Origin: an uncultured Eubacteriales bacterium
GTDB lineage: Bacteria > Bacillota > Clostridia > Christensenellales > Aristaeellaceae
Assembly: GCA_902767565.1 (NCBI GenBank)
Contig: CACXHY010000002.1
Location: forward strand, 186,001-250,000
DNA: 64,000 bases
Direction of reading: 5' to 3'
In this document: in pieces, positions 1 through 9,047 of the stretch
Layout: every line of letters starts with the position of its first letter
Numbering within the stretch: position 1 is the stretch's first letter
The notes under the pieces: model-generated
The model's database searches: none
The model's input: the letters and a program-made list of their open reading frames with translations, nothing else
Told to the model about the DNA's origin: nothing
Position numbers and translations under genes: made by a program

Positions 1-837
1 GGCGCTGTTGCCGCCGTCCAGGTTGTAAGCCTGCACGCAGCCCTGCTCCGCCATGAACGCGGCCAGCTCCTCATAGGTGGCGCCGCTCTTGCCGTCCCGG
101 GCCGCGTCCACCACCACCACCACGTATTCCAGCGGTCCCACCTGCCCGATGGCGCAGCGGGGTTCCCGGTGCTTGAGGTTGAAGGCATAGGTGTCCGGAA
201 GGGGCTGCACCACTCCGTCGATGATGAGCGCCGGCCCGAAGTCGAAAACGTTCACCAGCGTGTGCTCGGCGGTCAGCCGCTTCAGCTGGGCGGCGAATTC
301 GGGATTGATGGATTTCGACCGGCCGTTGTTCTTCGCGTCGCGCTTCCGGACCAGGATGTGGAAGTCGCCGTTCTCGTCGATGCACAGCAGATCCCGGGTC
401 TCGTAGGGCGTCTTGCGGCTCTGGATCACCTTGCCCATGCGCACGATGAAGCCGCCCTCGTCGCTGGCGAAATACTCGCCGCCGATGGCGAGGACCGCGC
501 GGGAAGCCCGGGCCATGGTGGAGATCTTGTTGGTCTTGCCCTTGGCCGTCACCACCGTGCGCAGCTGGCTGGGGTGTACGATGCGCACATGCGCCACGTT
601 CCAGGTGCCGGTGTCGGTGACGATCTTCTCCACCCGGATCGAGAGGGTGGCGTCCTCATAGCCGTCCTCCGTGAAGTTTTCCTCCGGCGCCGTGTGCCCG
701 AAGGTGAAGTCGTCCATGGGCAGGGGCTCATAGTCGGGGAGAACGACCTCCTCCACCACGTCCTCCGCCAGGCCGAAGAGCGGCAGGAACAGCAGGCACA
801 GCAGGGCCGCCGCGATCCGCATTCCGCGATTGATCAT
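1..837 (-). CDS. Phosphodiester glycosidase family (NAGPA-like) exported protein, 3' end outside window
   Basis: I translated this directly from the minus strand; the gene runs off the left edge, so the C-terminus is missing. It starts at ATG 837 behind an AAAGGA site. The N-terminus is a signal peptide (MINRGMR, then a hydrophobic run ending near GLAE). The middle carries AIGGEYFA, and the last visible residues read YNLDGGNSA, which is the hallmark of phosphodiester glycosidase (NAGPA, formerly DUF2233) domains. Family members cleave GlcNAc-1-phosphodiesters or related bonds outside the cell; the substrate here is unknown. It follows a small acidic secreted protein and a GT2-GtrA glycosyltransferase in one leftward unit, so a cell-surface glycan role is plausible. 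Family call is firm, function is inferred. Confidence 0.85.
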   Translation of the reverse strand, partial: MINRGMRIAAALLCLLFLPLFGLAEDVVEEVVLPDYEPLPMDDFTFGHTAPEENFTEDGYEDATLSIRVEKIVTDTGTWNVAHVRIVHPSQLRTVVTAKGKTNKISTMARASRAVLAIGGEYFASDEGGFIVRMGKVIQSRKTPYETRDLLCIDENGDFHILVRKRDAKNNGRSKSINPEFAAQLKRLTAEHTLVNVFDFGPALIIDGVVQPLPDTYAFNLKHREPRCAIGQVGPLEYVVVVVDAARDGKSGATYEELAAFMAEQGCVQAYNLDGGNSA

Positions 838-857
838 AGGTTTCGTCCTTTCACATA

Positions 858-1121
858 TCAGTCGTCGCCGAAATCGATGCCGTAGTCCTCTTCCTCGCCA
901 AAATCAGGGATCCCCGCGTCGTCATCGCCGAAGTCAAGGCCGGTGTCCCCGTCGGTCTCCTGCCCGAAGTCGTTCAGGAAATCGAACTCTTCCGGCTGAT
1001 AGGCCTGCTTGTGCCGCTCGACGGTCTCCTCCCGCAGGCCCGCCTGAGGCACCCCCAGCGCCAGACCCAGCACCATGACGGCCAGCAGCACGGTCAGCAG
1101 TACGGTTACGGATCTATGCAT
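858..1121 (-). CDS. Small secreted or membrane-anchored acidic protein, unknown
   Basis: An 87-residue protein starting at ATG 1121 behind GGAAGGAGG. Residues 1-28 form a signal peptide or membrane anchor (MHRSVTVLLTVLLAVMVLG). The rest is strongly acidic, with repeated DFG/DFGDD elements in the last 35 residues. Its start overlaps the end of the GT2-GtrA gene by 8 bp and the NAGPA-like gene begins 20 bp after its stop, so the three are almost certainly co-translated. I do not recognise a family. The Asp/Gly-rich tail could bind Ca2+ or cationic surface material, but that is a guess. Confidence 0.7.
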   Translation of the reverse strand: MHRSVTVLLTVLLAVMVLGLALGVPQAGLREETVERHKQAYQPEEFDFLNDFGQETDGDTGLDFGDDDAGIPDFGEEEDYGIDFGDD

Positions 1122-2232
1122 GAGCGCCCTCCTTCCGGTTCCCGGCGAATACCCATTTGCGCTGGATGAAATAGCTCACGAAATAGAGCAGTGTGTCGCA
1201 GATCAGTTTGCCCAGCCACTCCGGCACCCCGATGGCTCCCAGGCCCTTGATGCCGAGGGTGGACAGGACGATGATCAGCACGCAGGTGGCGATATAGCGC
1301 CAGGCCGCGCCCTTGCTGTCTTTCGCCTTGAAGACCACGCCCCGGTTGAGGATGAAATTCAGGGCGGAGGAGAACACCCGCGCCGTGTAGTTGGACAGGG
1401 AGCGGTCGTCCAGCGTCAGGCCCAGGGGCAGCGCCACATTCAGATGTACGCCCAGCGCCGGGAACAGCAGATAGAACAGCAGGTTGAAGAGCAGATAATC
1501 CACCGCGAAGCAGATCAGGGACGAGGCCATGAAGCGGATAAAACTCCCCAGGATGACCTTGTAGATGCGCCAGGAATCGCGGATGGGATGGAAATGGGTG
1601 CCCTCGTTGTTGTTCTCGTAGACCGTCTCGATGGTCAGCGGACGGATGGGCAGCTTCCGTCGGGCCGCGCCGATGAGCACGTTCATCTCGTACTCATAGC
1701 GGTCGCCCTCCACCGAGATCATGAAGGGGAGCTCTTCCGGCCGGAAAGCCCGCAGACCGGTCTGGGTGTCCGGCAGCCACACCCCGTGCAGCAGCTTGAA
1801 CACAACGGAGGTCATCCGGTTGCCGAAGCGGGACTTGGGCGGGATGTTGGGCAGGTCAAAGTCGCGGCTGCCCAGCCAGAGGGCGTCGGGCTCCTCCGCC
1901 AGCTTCTCCGCCAGGCGCAGGCAGTCCGGCACGGTGTGCTGGCCGTCGGCATCGGCGGTGAGGACGCCCGCGCAGTCCGGTTCATGCTCCAGGATCCAGC
2001 GGTAGCCCGTCTTCAGGGCGTAACCCTTTCCGCGGTTGACCTCGTAGCCCAGCACCGTCGCGCCGAGGGCTGAGATCCGGTCAAAAACGGGCTGATAGTC
2101 CGGCGACGATCCGTCGTTCACCACCACGATCCGGGAAAAGCCGCTGGCCATCAGCTCGCTCACATAAGCAGGCAGCCGGTCATCCGGCTCCAGCGACGGG
2201 ATCAGTACCACGGGCAGACGCTTCTCCGGCAC
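1114..2232 (-). CDS. GT2 glycosyltransferase fused to GtrA-like membrane domain
   Basis: I place the start at GTG 2232, 7 nt after GGAAGGAGG, which gives 372 residues; an upstream extension to 2319 would overlap the promoter and lacks a ribosome site. Residues 1-215 are a family 2 glycosyltransferase of the dolichol/undecaprenyl-phosphate sugar transferase type: VVVNDGSS, GKGYALKTG, the metal-binding TADADGQH, and DTQTGLRAF. Residues about 235-372 hold four membrane segments of the GtrA type (for example FVSYFIQRKWVF near the end). Such fusions load a sugar on undecaprenyl phosphate and help flip it for cell-surface glycosylation. It is the first gene of a three-gene unit with an acidic secreted protein and a phosphodiester glycosidase. 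Confidence 0.9.
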   Translation of the reverse strand: MPEKRLPVVLIPSLEPDDRLPAYVSELMASGFSRIVVVNDGSSPDYQPVFDRISALGATVLGYEVNRGKGYALKTGYRWILEHEPDCAGVLTADADGQHTVPDCLRLAEKLAEEPDALWLGSRDFDLPNIPPKSRFGNRMTSVVFKLLHGVWLPDTQTGLRAFRPEELPFMISVEGDRYEYEMNVLIGAARRKLPIRPLTIETVYENNNEGTHFHPIRDSWRIYKVILGSFIRFMASSLICFAVDYLLFNLLFYLLFPALGVHLNVALPLGLTLDDRSLSNYTARVFSSALNFILNRGVVFKAKDSKGAAWRYIATCVLIIVLSTLGIKGLGAIGVPEWLGKLICDTLLYFVSYFIQRKWVFAGNRKEGAHA

Positions 2233-2290
2233 GGCCCTGCCTCCTTCCTGACATAACGCGGCGTGTGGCCCTCCGAGGGGCTCACAGCGT

Positions 2291-2319
2291 ATGATATCAC
2301 TTGCGATCCGTGAATTCAA
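2291..2319 (-). promoter_or_regulatory. SigmaA-type promoter for the GT2-GtrA operon
   Basis: On the minus strand TTGAAT (2319-2314) and TATCAT (2296-2291) are separated by exactly 17 bp, with an extended -10 TG just upstream. Transcription would start near 2284, about 50 nt before GTG 2232. Confidence 0.75.
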
Positions 2320-2368
2320 CCGTGCGGCACGCCGCAGCGCAAAGTGTTACAAGCGCGCGGACCTCCGC

Positions 2369-2851
2369 TCAGTCCCGGCAGAGCGCCGCCAGACGGGCGT
2401 TCGTCTCCCGCAGCAGGTCCTCCGCGGCCAGGATCACCTGACAGCCCCGCACGCCGGCGGAAACGCTGATCTTCTCCCGCAGGCCCGCTTCTTCCTCCAC
2501 AAAGGTCGGGAAGGCTTTCTTCATCCCGATGGGGCTGCAGCCGCCGCGGATATAGCCCGTCAGCGGTAGCAGGTCCTTCTGGGGCAGCATGGCCACGCTC
2601 TTGTGGCCGCTGGCCCGGGCGACCTTTTTCAGATCCAGCTCCCGCTCCACGGGCACCACGCATACCAGGTGGCTGCGGTCGTCGGCGGTGAGCACAAGGG
2701 TCTTGAAGACCATCGCGGGATCCAGCCCGGTTTTCGCGGCCACCAGCTTGCCGTCGAAATTGTCTTCCTCCACGGCGTATTCCCGGGTCTCATAGGGCAC
2801 GCCCGCGGCCTCCAGGTGCCGCAGGACATTGGTCTTGACAGCCTTTGCCAC
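2369..2851 (-). CDS. ybaK: Cys-tRNA(Pro)/Cys-tRNA(Cys) deacylase YbaK
   Basis: A 160-residue protein with GTG start at 2851 behind GAGGAGG. It matches the YbaK/EbsC branch of the trans-editing family related to the ProRS insertion domain: KTNVLRHLE near the start, VFKTLVL at about 48-54, the VPVERELDLKK segment and GCSPIGMKK at about 103-111. YbaK hydrolyses cysteine mischarged on tRNA(Pro). Length is typical. It lies 18 bp after the zinc-ribbon membrane protein gene, probably in the same transcript. Confidence 0.93.
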   Translation of the reverse strand: MAKAVKTNVLRHLEAAGVPYETREYAVEEDNFDGKLVAAKTGLDPAMVFKTLVLTADDRSHLVCVVPVERELDLKKVARASGHKSVAMLPQKDLLPLTGYIRGGCSPIGMKKAFPTFVEEEAGLREKISVSAGVRGCQVILAAEDLLRETNARLAALCRD

Positions 2852-2869
2852 GAAGCGCCCTCCTCGCGA

Positions 2870-3361
2870 TCAGAGTGCTTTTACCAGAAGCAGCAGCGCC
2901 ATGTGCGCCAGGACCACCAGCCGCCAGGTTTTCGTGAAGCGTTTGCTGAACAGGGCGAAGCCGCCGATGCCGAGGGCGACGGGGATCGCGGCCCACGCGG
3001 GAAACGCTTCCGGGAGCATGAGCCAGAAGAAGACCACCGACAGCAACACGGTGCCGAACTGCACAAGCCCGGAAATGCGCCGCTCACGGGCGGCGGTCTT
3101 CTCCGCGATGATGCGGGCGGCTTCCGCGTCGCGGGCCGCCTGCTCCGCGCGCTCGGCCTCGCGCTGTTCTTCCTCGCGCTGGGCGCGGATGCGCCCCATC
3201 TCGAACTGATATCCCGCCTCGTGGTAATCCTCTTCGTCCATCTGCTGGCCGCGCTCCAGGATCATCTGGTGCCCGCAGTAGGTGCAGAAAGCCTGACGCA
3301 TGCGGTCGTCCAGCTGCAGCCGCGCGCCGCACGCCGGACAGGTCATATCGATGGCAGCCAT
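2870..3361 (-). CDS. Zinc-ribbon, coiled-coil, two-TM membrane protein, unknown
   Basis: A 163-residue protein with ATG 3361 behind AAAGGAGG. An N-terminal zinc ribbon (CPACG at 9-13, CTYCG at 26-30) is followed by a charged, Glu/Arg/Ala-rich helix (about 40-95) and two membrane segments (about 100-145), leaving the ribbon in the cytoplasm. I do not recognise a named family. The build (zinc ribbon plus TM) resembles the small zinc-ribbon membrane proteins that accompany SPFH proteins in Firmicutes, but nothing here ties it to the island at 26-51 kb. It sits between a CofE-like gene and ybaK. Confidence 0.7.
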   Translation of the reverse strand: MAAIDMTCPACGARLQLDDRMRQAFCTYCGHQMILERGQQMDEEDYHEAGYQFEMGRIRAQREEEQREAERAEQAARDAEAARIIAEKTAARERRISGLVQFGTVLLSVVFFWLMLPEAFPAWAAIPVALGIGGFALFSKRFTKTWRLVVLAHMALLLLVKAL

Positions 3362-3396
3362 GGATCAGCCTCCTTTGCGTGCAGATGCGCCGCCGC

Positions 3397-4146
3397 TCAG
3401 GCGGGGCGGACGGGCCGGATCAGGATGAAGGGCGTCAGCTCGTCGCCCTGGCCCGAGGGATTGTCCTTCATGGCGTCCTGGATCTGGTCGTCGGTCAGGG
3501 GAAAGTTCGTGCCCTTGCCCAGCTGGTTCCGGTCGATGTCGTTGGCGTCCATCAGGACCGTGGGCACGCCGGTGGCCTTCTCCAGCGCGTCGCAGAGCTC
3601 CACGGGGTTGTCGTTGTTGATGAGGGCGATCTCCTTGTAGCGCTCGAAGGAGGAGCGGTAATAGAAGCCGTCGATGCCCGCGACTTCCGGCCCGACGATC
3701 TTCCAGAAGACGCCCTTCTTCCCGAACAGCTTGGTGACGGCCGAGGCGGCGGAGGCGAAAAGCACCTTCGGCAGGCCCACCATCTTGATGGCCAGCTGCA
3801 TCTTGTAGGGCTCGTGGACGCCCACGCCCGCCACGGTCTCGGAGGCCCGGCGGGAGAGGAGCTTTGCCCAGAAGCCGGGCTCGCACTCCTCCTTGGTGAC
3901 CACGTTCTTCGTGCACATGGCCATGACCTTCGCGCCGAAGGACAGCACGTCCCCGGGCTGATACAGGGGCAGGACGTAGCGCTTCACCAGCTCCGCCTGG
4001 TCCTCGCCCACCTCGATGAAGTGGGTGTGGATGGCAAACCGCCGGTACTTCATGCCGTCGCGGCCCGTCAGTTCGCCGCGGTCAAAATACTCCACGCCGT
4101 TCTCTTCCCGGCGCTGGGATTCGATGTTCCTGGATTCGCTGGCCAT
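3397..4146 (-). CDS. CofE-like (coenzyme F420-0:L-glutamate ligase family) protein
   Basis: I choose ATG 4146, 9 nt after GGAGG, giving 249 residues; ATG 4152 is too close to that site. The sequence fits the F420-ligase-like family common in Clostridia: FAIHTHFI, the PGDVLSFGAKVMAM block, GKGTNFPLTD and a PFILIRPV end. Archaeal and actinobacterial CofE add glutamate to F420-0, but Clostridia generally lack F420, so the substrate is unknown and the name reflects family only. It has its own promoter at 4179-4207 and is followed after 35 bp by the zinc-ribbon membrane protein. Confidence 0.75.
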   Translation of the reverse strand: MASESRNIESQRREENGVEYFDRGELTGRDGMKYRRFAIHTHFIEVGEDQAELVKRYVLPLYQPGDVLSFGAKVMAMCTKNVVTKEECEPGFWAKLLSRRASETVAGVGVHEPYKMQLAIKMVGLPKVLFASAASAVTKLFGKKGVFWKIVGPEVAGIDGFYYRSSFERYKEIALINNDNPVELCDALEKATGVPTVLMDANDIDRNQLGKGTNFPLTDDQIQDAMKDNPSGQGDELTPFILIRPVRPA

Positions 4147-4178
4147 GACCATTTGCCTCCTTGGGTGGTATCGGACAG

Positions 4179-4207
4179 ATTGTACATCATTTGCGCCGTT
4201 TTGACAA
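4179..4207 (-). promoter_or_regulatory. SigmaA-type promoter before the CofE-like gene
   Basis: Minus strand: TTGTCA (4207-4202), 17 bp, TACAAT (4184-4179). It lies in the gap between the HAD gene and the CofE-like gene, so CofE-like, zinc-ribbon and ybaK can be expressed apart from dnaE-HAD. Confidence 0.75.
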
Positions 4208-4235
4208 TGAAAGGTTCCATTTGATGAATCGCCGG

Positions 4236-4886
4236 TCACCTGCTCCTTGCACACAGCGCCAGCGCCGCGGCGGGTATTTCTTTTGGCGTTTTTACCGCCG
4301 CGTCCGCCTCTTTCCAGTCGTCCGGCTTGTGGTAGCCGTAGCTGACGAACAGCGCCGGCAGCCCGCAGGCGTGGGCGGAGGTCAGGTCTCCCAGCGCGTC
4401 GCCCACCATGCAGGCGCCGGTGTGGGGGATGCGGTCCAGCAGCATCTGGATCAGCTCGGCCTTGACCTTGCCCACGGCGCGGCCCTGCACGTCGGTGAAG
4501 ACGTCCTCCAGCCCCAGCAGCTTCAGGGAGGCGGCCAGGTATTCCGGCCGGCCGTTGGAGGCGATGGCGAGGCTCGCGCGGTCCTTGAGCTCCGTCAGCA
4601 TCTCCCGCACGCCGGGGAAGAGCTTCTGGTGGATGGCGACGGCGGCGTCCTCACATTCGGTGCGCAGCCGCAGGAACTCCTCCCGGCGTGCCGGGTCGAT
4701 GCCCATGATGTCGGCGGAGTCCTCGTAGAGGGGGCCGTTGCAGGCCATCATCCGCTCCCGCGGGGCGGGGGGCAGGCCCATCCTTTCCAGCGCGCCGGCC
4801 ACCCCGGCGACGCACATGTCCATGCTGTCGGCGAGGGTGCCGTCCCAGTCGAAGATGATCAGAGGCTTGGGGGTTGACTGTGTCAT
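4236..4886 (-). CDS. HAD-superfamily phosphatase, phosphoglycolate phosphatase-like
   Basis: A 216-residue HAD hydrolase. Motif I is DWDGTLADS (nucleophile Asp near residue 13), motif II is SNGRPEY, the conserved Lys lies in the GKVKAEL region, and motif III/IV is MVGDALGDL. The helical cap between motifs I and II puts it in subfamily IA, near Gph and pyrophosphatase PpaX. The actual substrate cannot be read from sequence. It starts 57 bp after dnaE and is probably co-transcribed with it. Confidence 0.88.
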   Translation of the reverse strand: MTQSTPKPLIIFDWDGTLADSMDMCVAGVAGALERMGLPPAPRERMMACNGPLYEDSADIMGIDPARREEFLRLRTECEDAAVAIHQKLFPGVREMLTELKDRASLAIASNGRPEYLAASLKLLGLEDVFTDVQGRAVGKVKAELIQMLLDRIPHTGACMVGDALGDLTSAHACGLPALFVSYGYHKPDDWKEADAAVKTPKEIPAAALALCARSR

Positions 4887-4943
4887 GGAGCGGTTCGGTT
4901 CCTTCCTGTCATGCGTTCCTGATTCGGCAATGGGATCGGGGGC

Positions 4944-7900
4944 TCACACCTTCGCTTCCACCATCTTCACGTTCTCCGCGCCGTAGGCGGAGGACAGTCT
5001 GCCCAGCAGGGCTTCGTCGCCGGAGCACCAGGCGGGGACGGGCGTCAGCAGGGTCAGCTTTTCGTCGGGGATGTGCAGGTAGACCGGCACCGCGCCGGGG
5101 GACAGCCGGAGCATCTCCATGCAGTCGTCCATCGCGGTCCGGTCCAGCCGGATATACAGCTTGCGGGGGCTGAGGGCGGCCAGCTGCGCGTCGGAGAGCA
5201 TCGGCTGCGGGCGCTCCGGGGCCGGGGCGCGGCGGGTCCACTCCTCGATGGGCGTGACCTTGTCTACCAGCAGCTTGGGGCTCTCCTCCTCCCGGATGGA
5301 GAGCTTGCCGGACAGCACCACCACGTCGTCCGCCTCCAGCATGCCCTGATAGCGCTCAAAGACCTTCGGGAAGACCAGGCCCTCGATCTGCCCCGTCAGA
5401 TCCTCCAGCGTGACGAAGCCCATGTAGGCGCCCTTCTTGGTGGCCTTGCCCTTGACCTCGGTGAGGATGCCGCCCATGTCCACCGCGCGGCCGTCCAGGC
5501 TCATGCCGCCGTCGGCCCGGCCGTCCAGGTCCATCAGATCCGCCGTGGAGAAGGTCAGCGTGTCCAGAATAGGCCGGTAGTCGTCCAGGGGGTGGCCGGT
5601 GATGTAGACCCCGGTCATCTCCTTTTCCTGCGCCAGCCGGTAGCGGGTGGGATAATCCTTCAGCTCCGGCACGGTGCGCCGCCCCAGCAGAGAGGCGCCC
5701 TCCGTCCCCAGGTCGAAGAGGGAGAGCTGGCCGTCCACCGTGGCCTTGCGCTGCTTGGCGTTGGCGTCCATCTCGCCCTCGAACACCGCCAGCAGGGAGG
5801 GGCGGTTCACCCCGAAGCTGTCGAAGGCGCCGGCGCGGATCAGGCTTTCCACCACCCGCTTGCCGCAGGCGGCGGTGTCGATGCGGGCGCAGAAGTCGAA
5901 GATGTCCCCATACGGGCCGCGGTGCTCCCGCTCCCGCACGATGGCTTCCACCGCGGCCTCGCCCACGGTCTTCACCGCGCCGAGGCCGAAGAGGATGCCC
6001 AGGGAGCCGTCGTCAAGGCGCTCGGCGGAGAACTTCCAGCCGGAGCGGTTCACGTCCGGCGGCAGCACGGGGATGCCGTGGGCCCGGCAGTACTGGATGT
6101 AAGCGGACACCTTGTCGCTGTTGCCGTACACGCTGTTGATGATGGCCGCCATGAAGCAGACCGGATGATACCGCTTCAGCCAGCCCGTCTGCGCGGCTAC
6201 CACGGCGTAGGCCGCGGCGTGGGATTTGTTGAAGGCGTAGGAGGCGAAGGAGATCATCTCGTCGTAGATCGCGTTCGCCACGTCCTCCGGCACGCCGTTG
6301 CGGACGCAGCCGGGGATCAGCACGTTCCCGTCCTTGTCGGTCTGGCCGTGGACAAAGTTCTGCCGCTCCTCCTCCATCACGCTGTGCTTCTTCTTGGCCA
6401 TGGCGCGGCGCACCAGGTCGGAGCGGCCCAGGGAGTAGCCCGCCAGGTCCCGCACGATCTGCATGACCTGCTCCTGGTACACCATGCAGCCGTAGGTCAC
6501 GTCCAGGATGGGACGCAGCTTTTCGGTGGCGTAGGTGACCGTCTCGGGCTTCAGCTTGCCGGCGATGTAGCGGGGGATGGACTCCATGGGGCCGGGGCGG
6601 TAGAGGGAGATGGCGGCGATGATGTCCTCAAAGTTTCCGGGCTTCATCTGCATCAGGAAGGTGCGCATCCCGCTGCCTTCCAGCTGGAACACGCCGTCGG
6701 TCTCACCGGCGGAGATCATGGCATAGATCCCGGGATCGTCCAGGGGGATGTCCTCGGGCTTCATGTCGATGCCCTCGATCTCCCGCATCATGTCCAGGGC
6801 GTCCCGGATGACGGTGAGGGTGCGCAGCCCCAGGAAGTCCATCTTCAGCAGCCCCAGGTGCTCGATGGTATCCTTGCCGAACTGGGTGGTGATGACGTCG
6901 TCGTTGCGCTGCAGGGGGACGTACTCCGTCACGGGCCTGTCGGTGATCAGCACGCCTGCCGCGTGGGTGGAGGCGTTGCGGGGCATGCCCTCCAGCGTGC
7001 GCGCCATCTGCAGCAGGCGGTGGACGCCCGGATCCTCCGCGTCCATCTGGTGGAGGCGGGGGCTGATCTTCAGCGCCTGCTCCAGGGTGATGCCCAGCTC
7101 GAAGGGCACCGCCTTGGCCACGGCGTCGGTCTCGGCGTAGCTCATGCCCAGGACGCGGCCGCAGTCGCGCACGGCGGCCCGGGCCGCCATGGTGCCGAAG
7201 GTGATGATCTGGCTGACGTGGTCCGCGCCGTACTTGCGCTGCACGTAGTCGATGACCTCCTGCCGGCGCTCGTAGCAGAAGTCCACGTCGATATCCGGCA
7301 TGGAGACCCGCTCCGGGTTCAAAAAGCGCTCGAAGAGCAGCTGGTATTTCAGGGGATCCAGACTGGTGATGCCCAGAGAGTAGGACACGATGGAGCCGGC
7401 CGCGCTGCCGCGCCCCGGTCCCACCATGATGCCCCTGGACCGGGCGTAGTTGATGAAATCCCACACGATGAGGAAGTAGTCCACGAAGCCCATGCCCGCG
7501 ATGGTGTCCAGCTCGTAGCGCAGGCGGGTCCAGGGCTCGTCCTCTTCCTTCGCGCCGGGGTAGAGGCGCCGCACCCCCTCCGCGCACAGGCGGGTGAGCA
7601 TCTCCAGCGAGGTCTCGCCGGTCCCGATGGGATAGCGGGGGATCTTGCGCTCGCCGAAGGTGAACTCCACATTGCAGCGGTCCGCGATGATCCGGGTGTT
7701 TTCGATGGCCTCCGGCACGTTCCGGAACAGTTCCCGCATCTCCTCCTCGGAGCGTACGTAGAGCTTGGTGGTCTCGTGCCGCATGTGGGTGGGATCGTCC
7801 AGGTTCTTGCCGGTCTGGATGCACATCAGCACTTCCTGGGCCTCGGCGTCCTCTTCGCGCAGATAGTGGCAGTCGTTGGTGGCCACCATGGGCACGTTCA

Positions 7901-8480
7901 GCTCCCGGGCCAGGGAGATCAGCCGGGGCAGCACGGTCCGCTCCTCGCGGATGCCGTGATCCATCAGCTCGATGTAGTAATTGTCCCTGCCGAAGATCTC
8001 CTGCATCATGCGGACATGGGCCGCGGCGTCGTCGTAGCGGCCCTGCAGCAGCAGCTTCGGCAGGTCGCCGGAGAGGCAGGCGGAGAGGGCGATCAGGCCT
8101 TCGTGGTGCGCCCGCAGCATGTCGTAGTCCATGCGGGGGCGGTAGTAATAGCCGTTGATGAAGGCTTCGGAGTCCAGCAGGCAGAGATTGCGCCAGCCCG
8201 TCTCGTTCTCGCACAGGAGGATGAGGTGGCTCATCTCGCGGCCGGCCAGGGTCTTGTCCAGATGGTCCTTGCAGACGTAGGCCTCGCAGCCGATGATGGG
8301 CTTGATGCCGTTGGCCTTCATGGTCTCGTAGAAGTCGATGGCGCCGTACAGCACGCCGTGATCGGTGACGGCGCAGCTGTCCATGCCCAGCTCCTTCAGG
8401 CGTTTGGCCAGCCGCGGGATCCGGCAGGCCCCGTCCAGGAGGCTGTATTCGGTGTGAAGATGCAGATGGGTGAAGGACAC
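4944..8480 (-). CDS. dnaE: DNA polymerase III alpha subunit (DnaE type)
   Basis: A 1178-residue replicative polymerase starting at GTG 8480, 7 nt after AAAGGAGG. The N-terminal PHP domain begins THLHLHTEYSLLDGA. The palm carries GPGRGSAAGS and the catalytic acidic motif MPDIDVDF near residues 392-400. The fingers and helix-hairpin-helix follow, and an OB fold lies near residues 1000-1100. There is no internal DEDD exonuclease, so this is DnaE and not PolC. Bacillota normally carry PolC elsewhere, with DnaE extending RNA primers at the fork. It is followed by a HAD phosphatase and preceded by a small secreted protein. Confidence 0.97.
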   Translation of the reverse strand: MSFTHLHLHTEYSLLDGACRIPRLAKRLKELGMDSCAVTDHGVLYGAIDFYETMKANGIKPIIGCEAYVCKDHLDKTLAGREMSHLILLCENETGWRNLCLLDSEAFINGYYYRPRMDYDMLRAHHEGLIALSACLSGDLPKLLLQGRYDDAAAHVRMMQEIFGRDNYYIELMDHGIREERTVLPRLISLARELNVPMVATNDCHYLREEDAEAQEVLMCIQTGKNLDDPTHMRHETTKLYVRSEEEMRELFRNVPEAIENTRIIADRCNVEFTFGERKIPRYPIGTGETSLEMLTRLCAEGVRRLYPGAKEEDEPWTRLRYELDTIAGMGFVDYFLIVWDFINYARSRGIMVGPGRGSAAGSIVSYSLGITSLDPLKYQLLFERFLNPERVSMPDIDVDFCYERRQEVIDYVQRKYGADHVSQIITFGTMAARAAVRDCGRVLGMSYAETDAVAKAVPFELGITLEQALKISPRLHQMDAEDPGVHRLLQMARTLEGMPRNASTHAAGVLITDRPVTEYVPLQRNDDVITTQFGKDTIEHLGLLKMDFLGLRTLTVIRDALDMMREIEGIDMKPEDIPLDDPGIYAMISAGETDGVFQLEGSGMRTFLMQMKPGNFEDIIAAISLYRPGPMESIPRYIAGKLKPETVTYATEKLRPILDVTYGCMVYQEQVMQIVRDLAGYSLGRSDLVRRAMAKKKHSVMEEERQNFVHGQTDKDGNVLIPGCVRNGVPEDVANAIYDEMISFASYAFNKSHAAAYAVVAAQTGWLKRYHPVCFMAAIINSVYGNSDKVSAYIQYCRAHGIPVLPPDVNRSGWKFSAERLDDGSLGILFGLGAVKTVGEAAVEAIVREREHRGPYGDIFDFCARIDTAACGKRVVESLIRAGAFDSFGVNRPSLLAVFEGEMDANAKQRKATVDGQLSLFDLGTEGASLLGRRTVPELKDYPTRYRLAQEKEMTGVYITGHPLDDYRPILDTLTFSTADLMDLDGRADGGMSLDGRAVDMGGILTEVKGKATKKGAYMGFVTLEDLTGQIEGLVFPKVFERYQGMLEADDVVVLSGKLSIREEESPKLLVDKVTPIEEWTRRAPAPERPQPMLSDAQLAALSPRKLYIRLDRTAMDDCMEMLRLSPGAVPVYLHIPDEKLTLLTPVPAWCSGDEALLGRLSSAYGAENVKMVEAKV

Positions 8481-8528
8481 GCGGCAGCCTCCTTTCTGCT
8501 GATGTTGATCGGTTCGAAGCGCCGGCGG

Positions 8529-9047
8529 TCAGTTCTGCCCTTCACCGAGAACCAGCATCATCATGGCCCGGGCTTCTTCCATCGTGTCCGTTGACACGGC
8601 CAGCCGCAGCACCACGCCGACATTCCCCTGCCGGGTCATGCAGATCACATGGTAATCGTGTGCGCCCGTCGGATACGAACCGATGATCAGCGCGCTGGGG
8701 ACTCCGTTCAGTTCAAACATCTCCACGGAGTATACACGGGCACACAGGTACTCGGCGGTGGAACGGGCGAGGCGCTCGGTCACCTTGCCGTGATCGTAAA
8801 GCGCCTCCGGAGACGCGGCGACCTTGGTCTGGATCACAAAAATGTCACCCAGGCGGGATCCGGGGGCTTTCGTATAGGTCACCTGCGCAGACCCGTTGAA
8901 ATCTTTCGTTTCCAGGTAGTGCCAGCTGTCCCAGAGATAGCAGGTGAAACCGTCGAATGTCAGCGGGACCATACCCTCACCGGACGCGCTCAGGGGAACG
9001 ATCAGGCACAAAGCAAGGAGCAGCATGGCCTTGAGCAAAACTTTCAT
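8529..9047 (-). CDS. Secreted protein of unknown function
   Basis: A 172-residue protein starting at ATG 9047, overlapping the hisC stop by 4 bp and preceded by GAAAGAGGGA. The signal peptide is clear (MKVLLKAMLLLALCLIVPLS, cleavage near ASG-EG). The mature part looks like a compact alpha/beta domain of about 145 residues with conserved-looking FDGFTCYLWDSW and GSYPTGAHDYHVIC segments. I do not recognise the family. The translational coupling to hisC looks positional, not functional. Confidence 0.75.
   Translation of the reverse strand: MKVLLKAMLLLALCLIVPLSASGEGMVPLTFDGFTCYLWDSWHYLETKDFNGSAQVTYTKAPGSRLGDIFVIQTKVAASPEALYDHGKVTERLARSTAEYLCARVYSVEMFELNGVPSALIIGSYPTGAHDYHVICMTRQGNVGVVLRLAVSTDTMEEARAMMMLVLGEGQN

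Noticed and set aside
5073-8594. 1173-codon open frame on the plus strand opposite dnaE
   Set aside because: It mirrors dnaE in antisense, is rich in His/Gln/Val/Gly typical of reversed GC-rich codons, has no recognisable motif, and dnaE on the other strand is certain.
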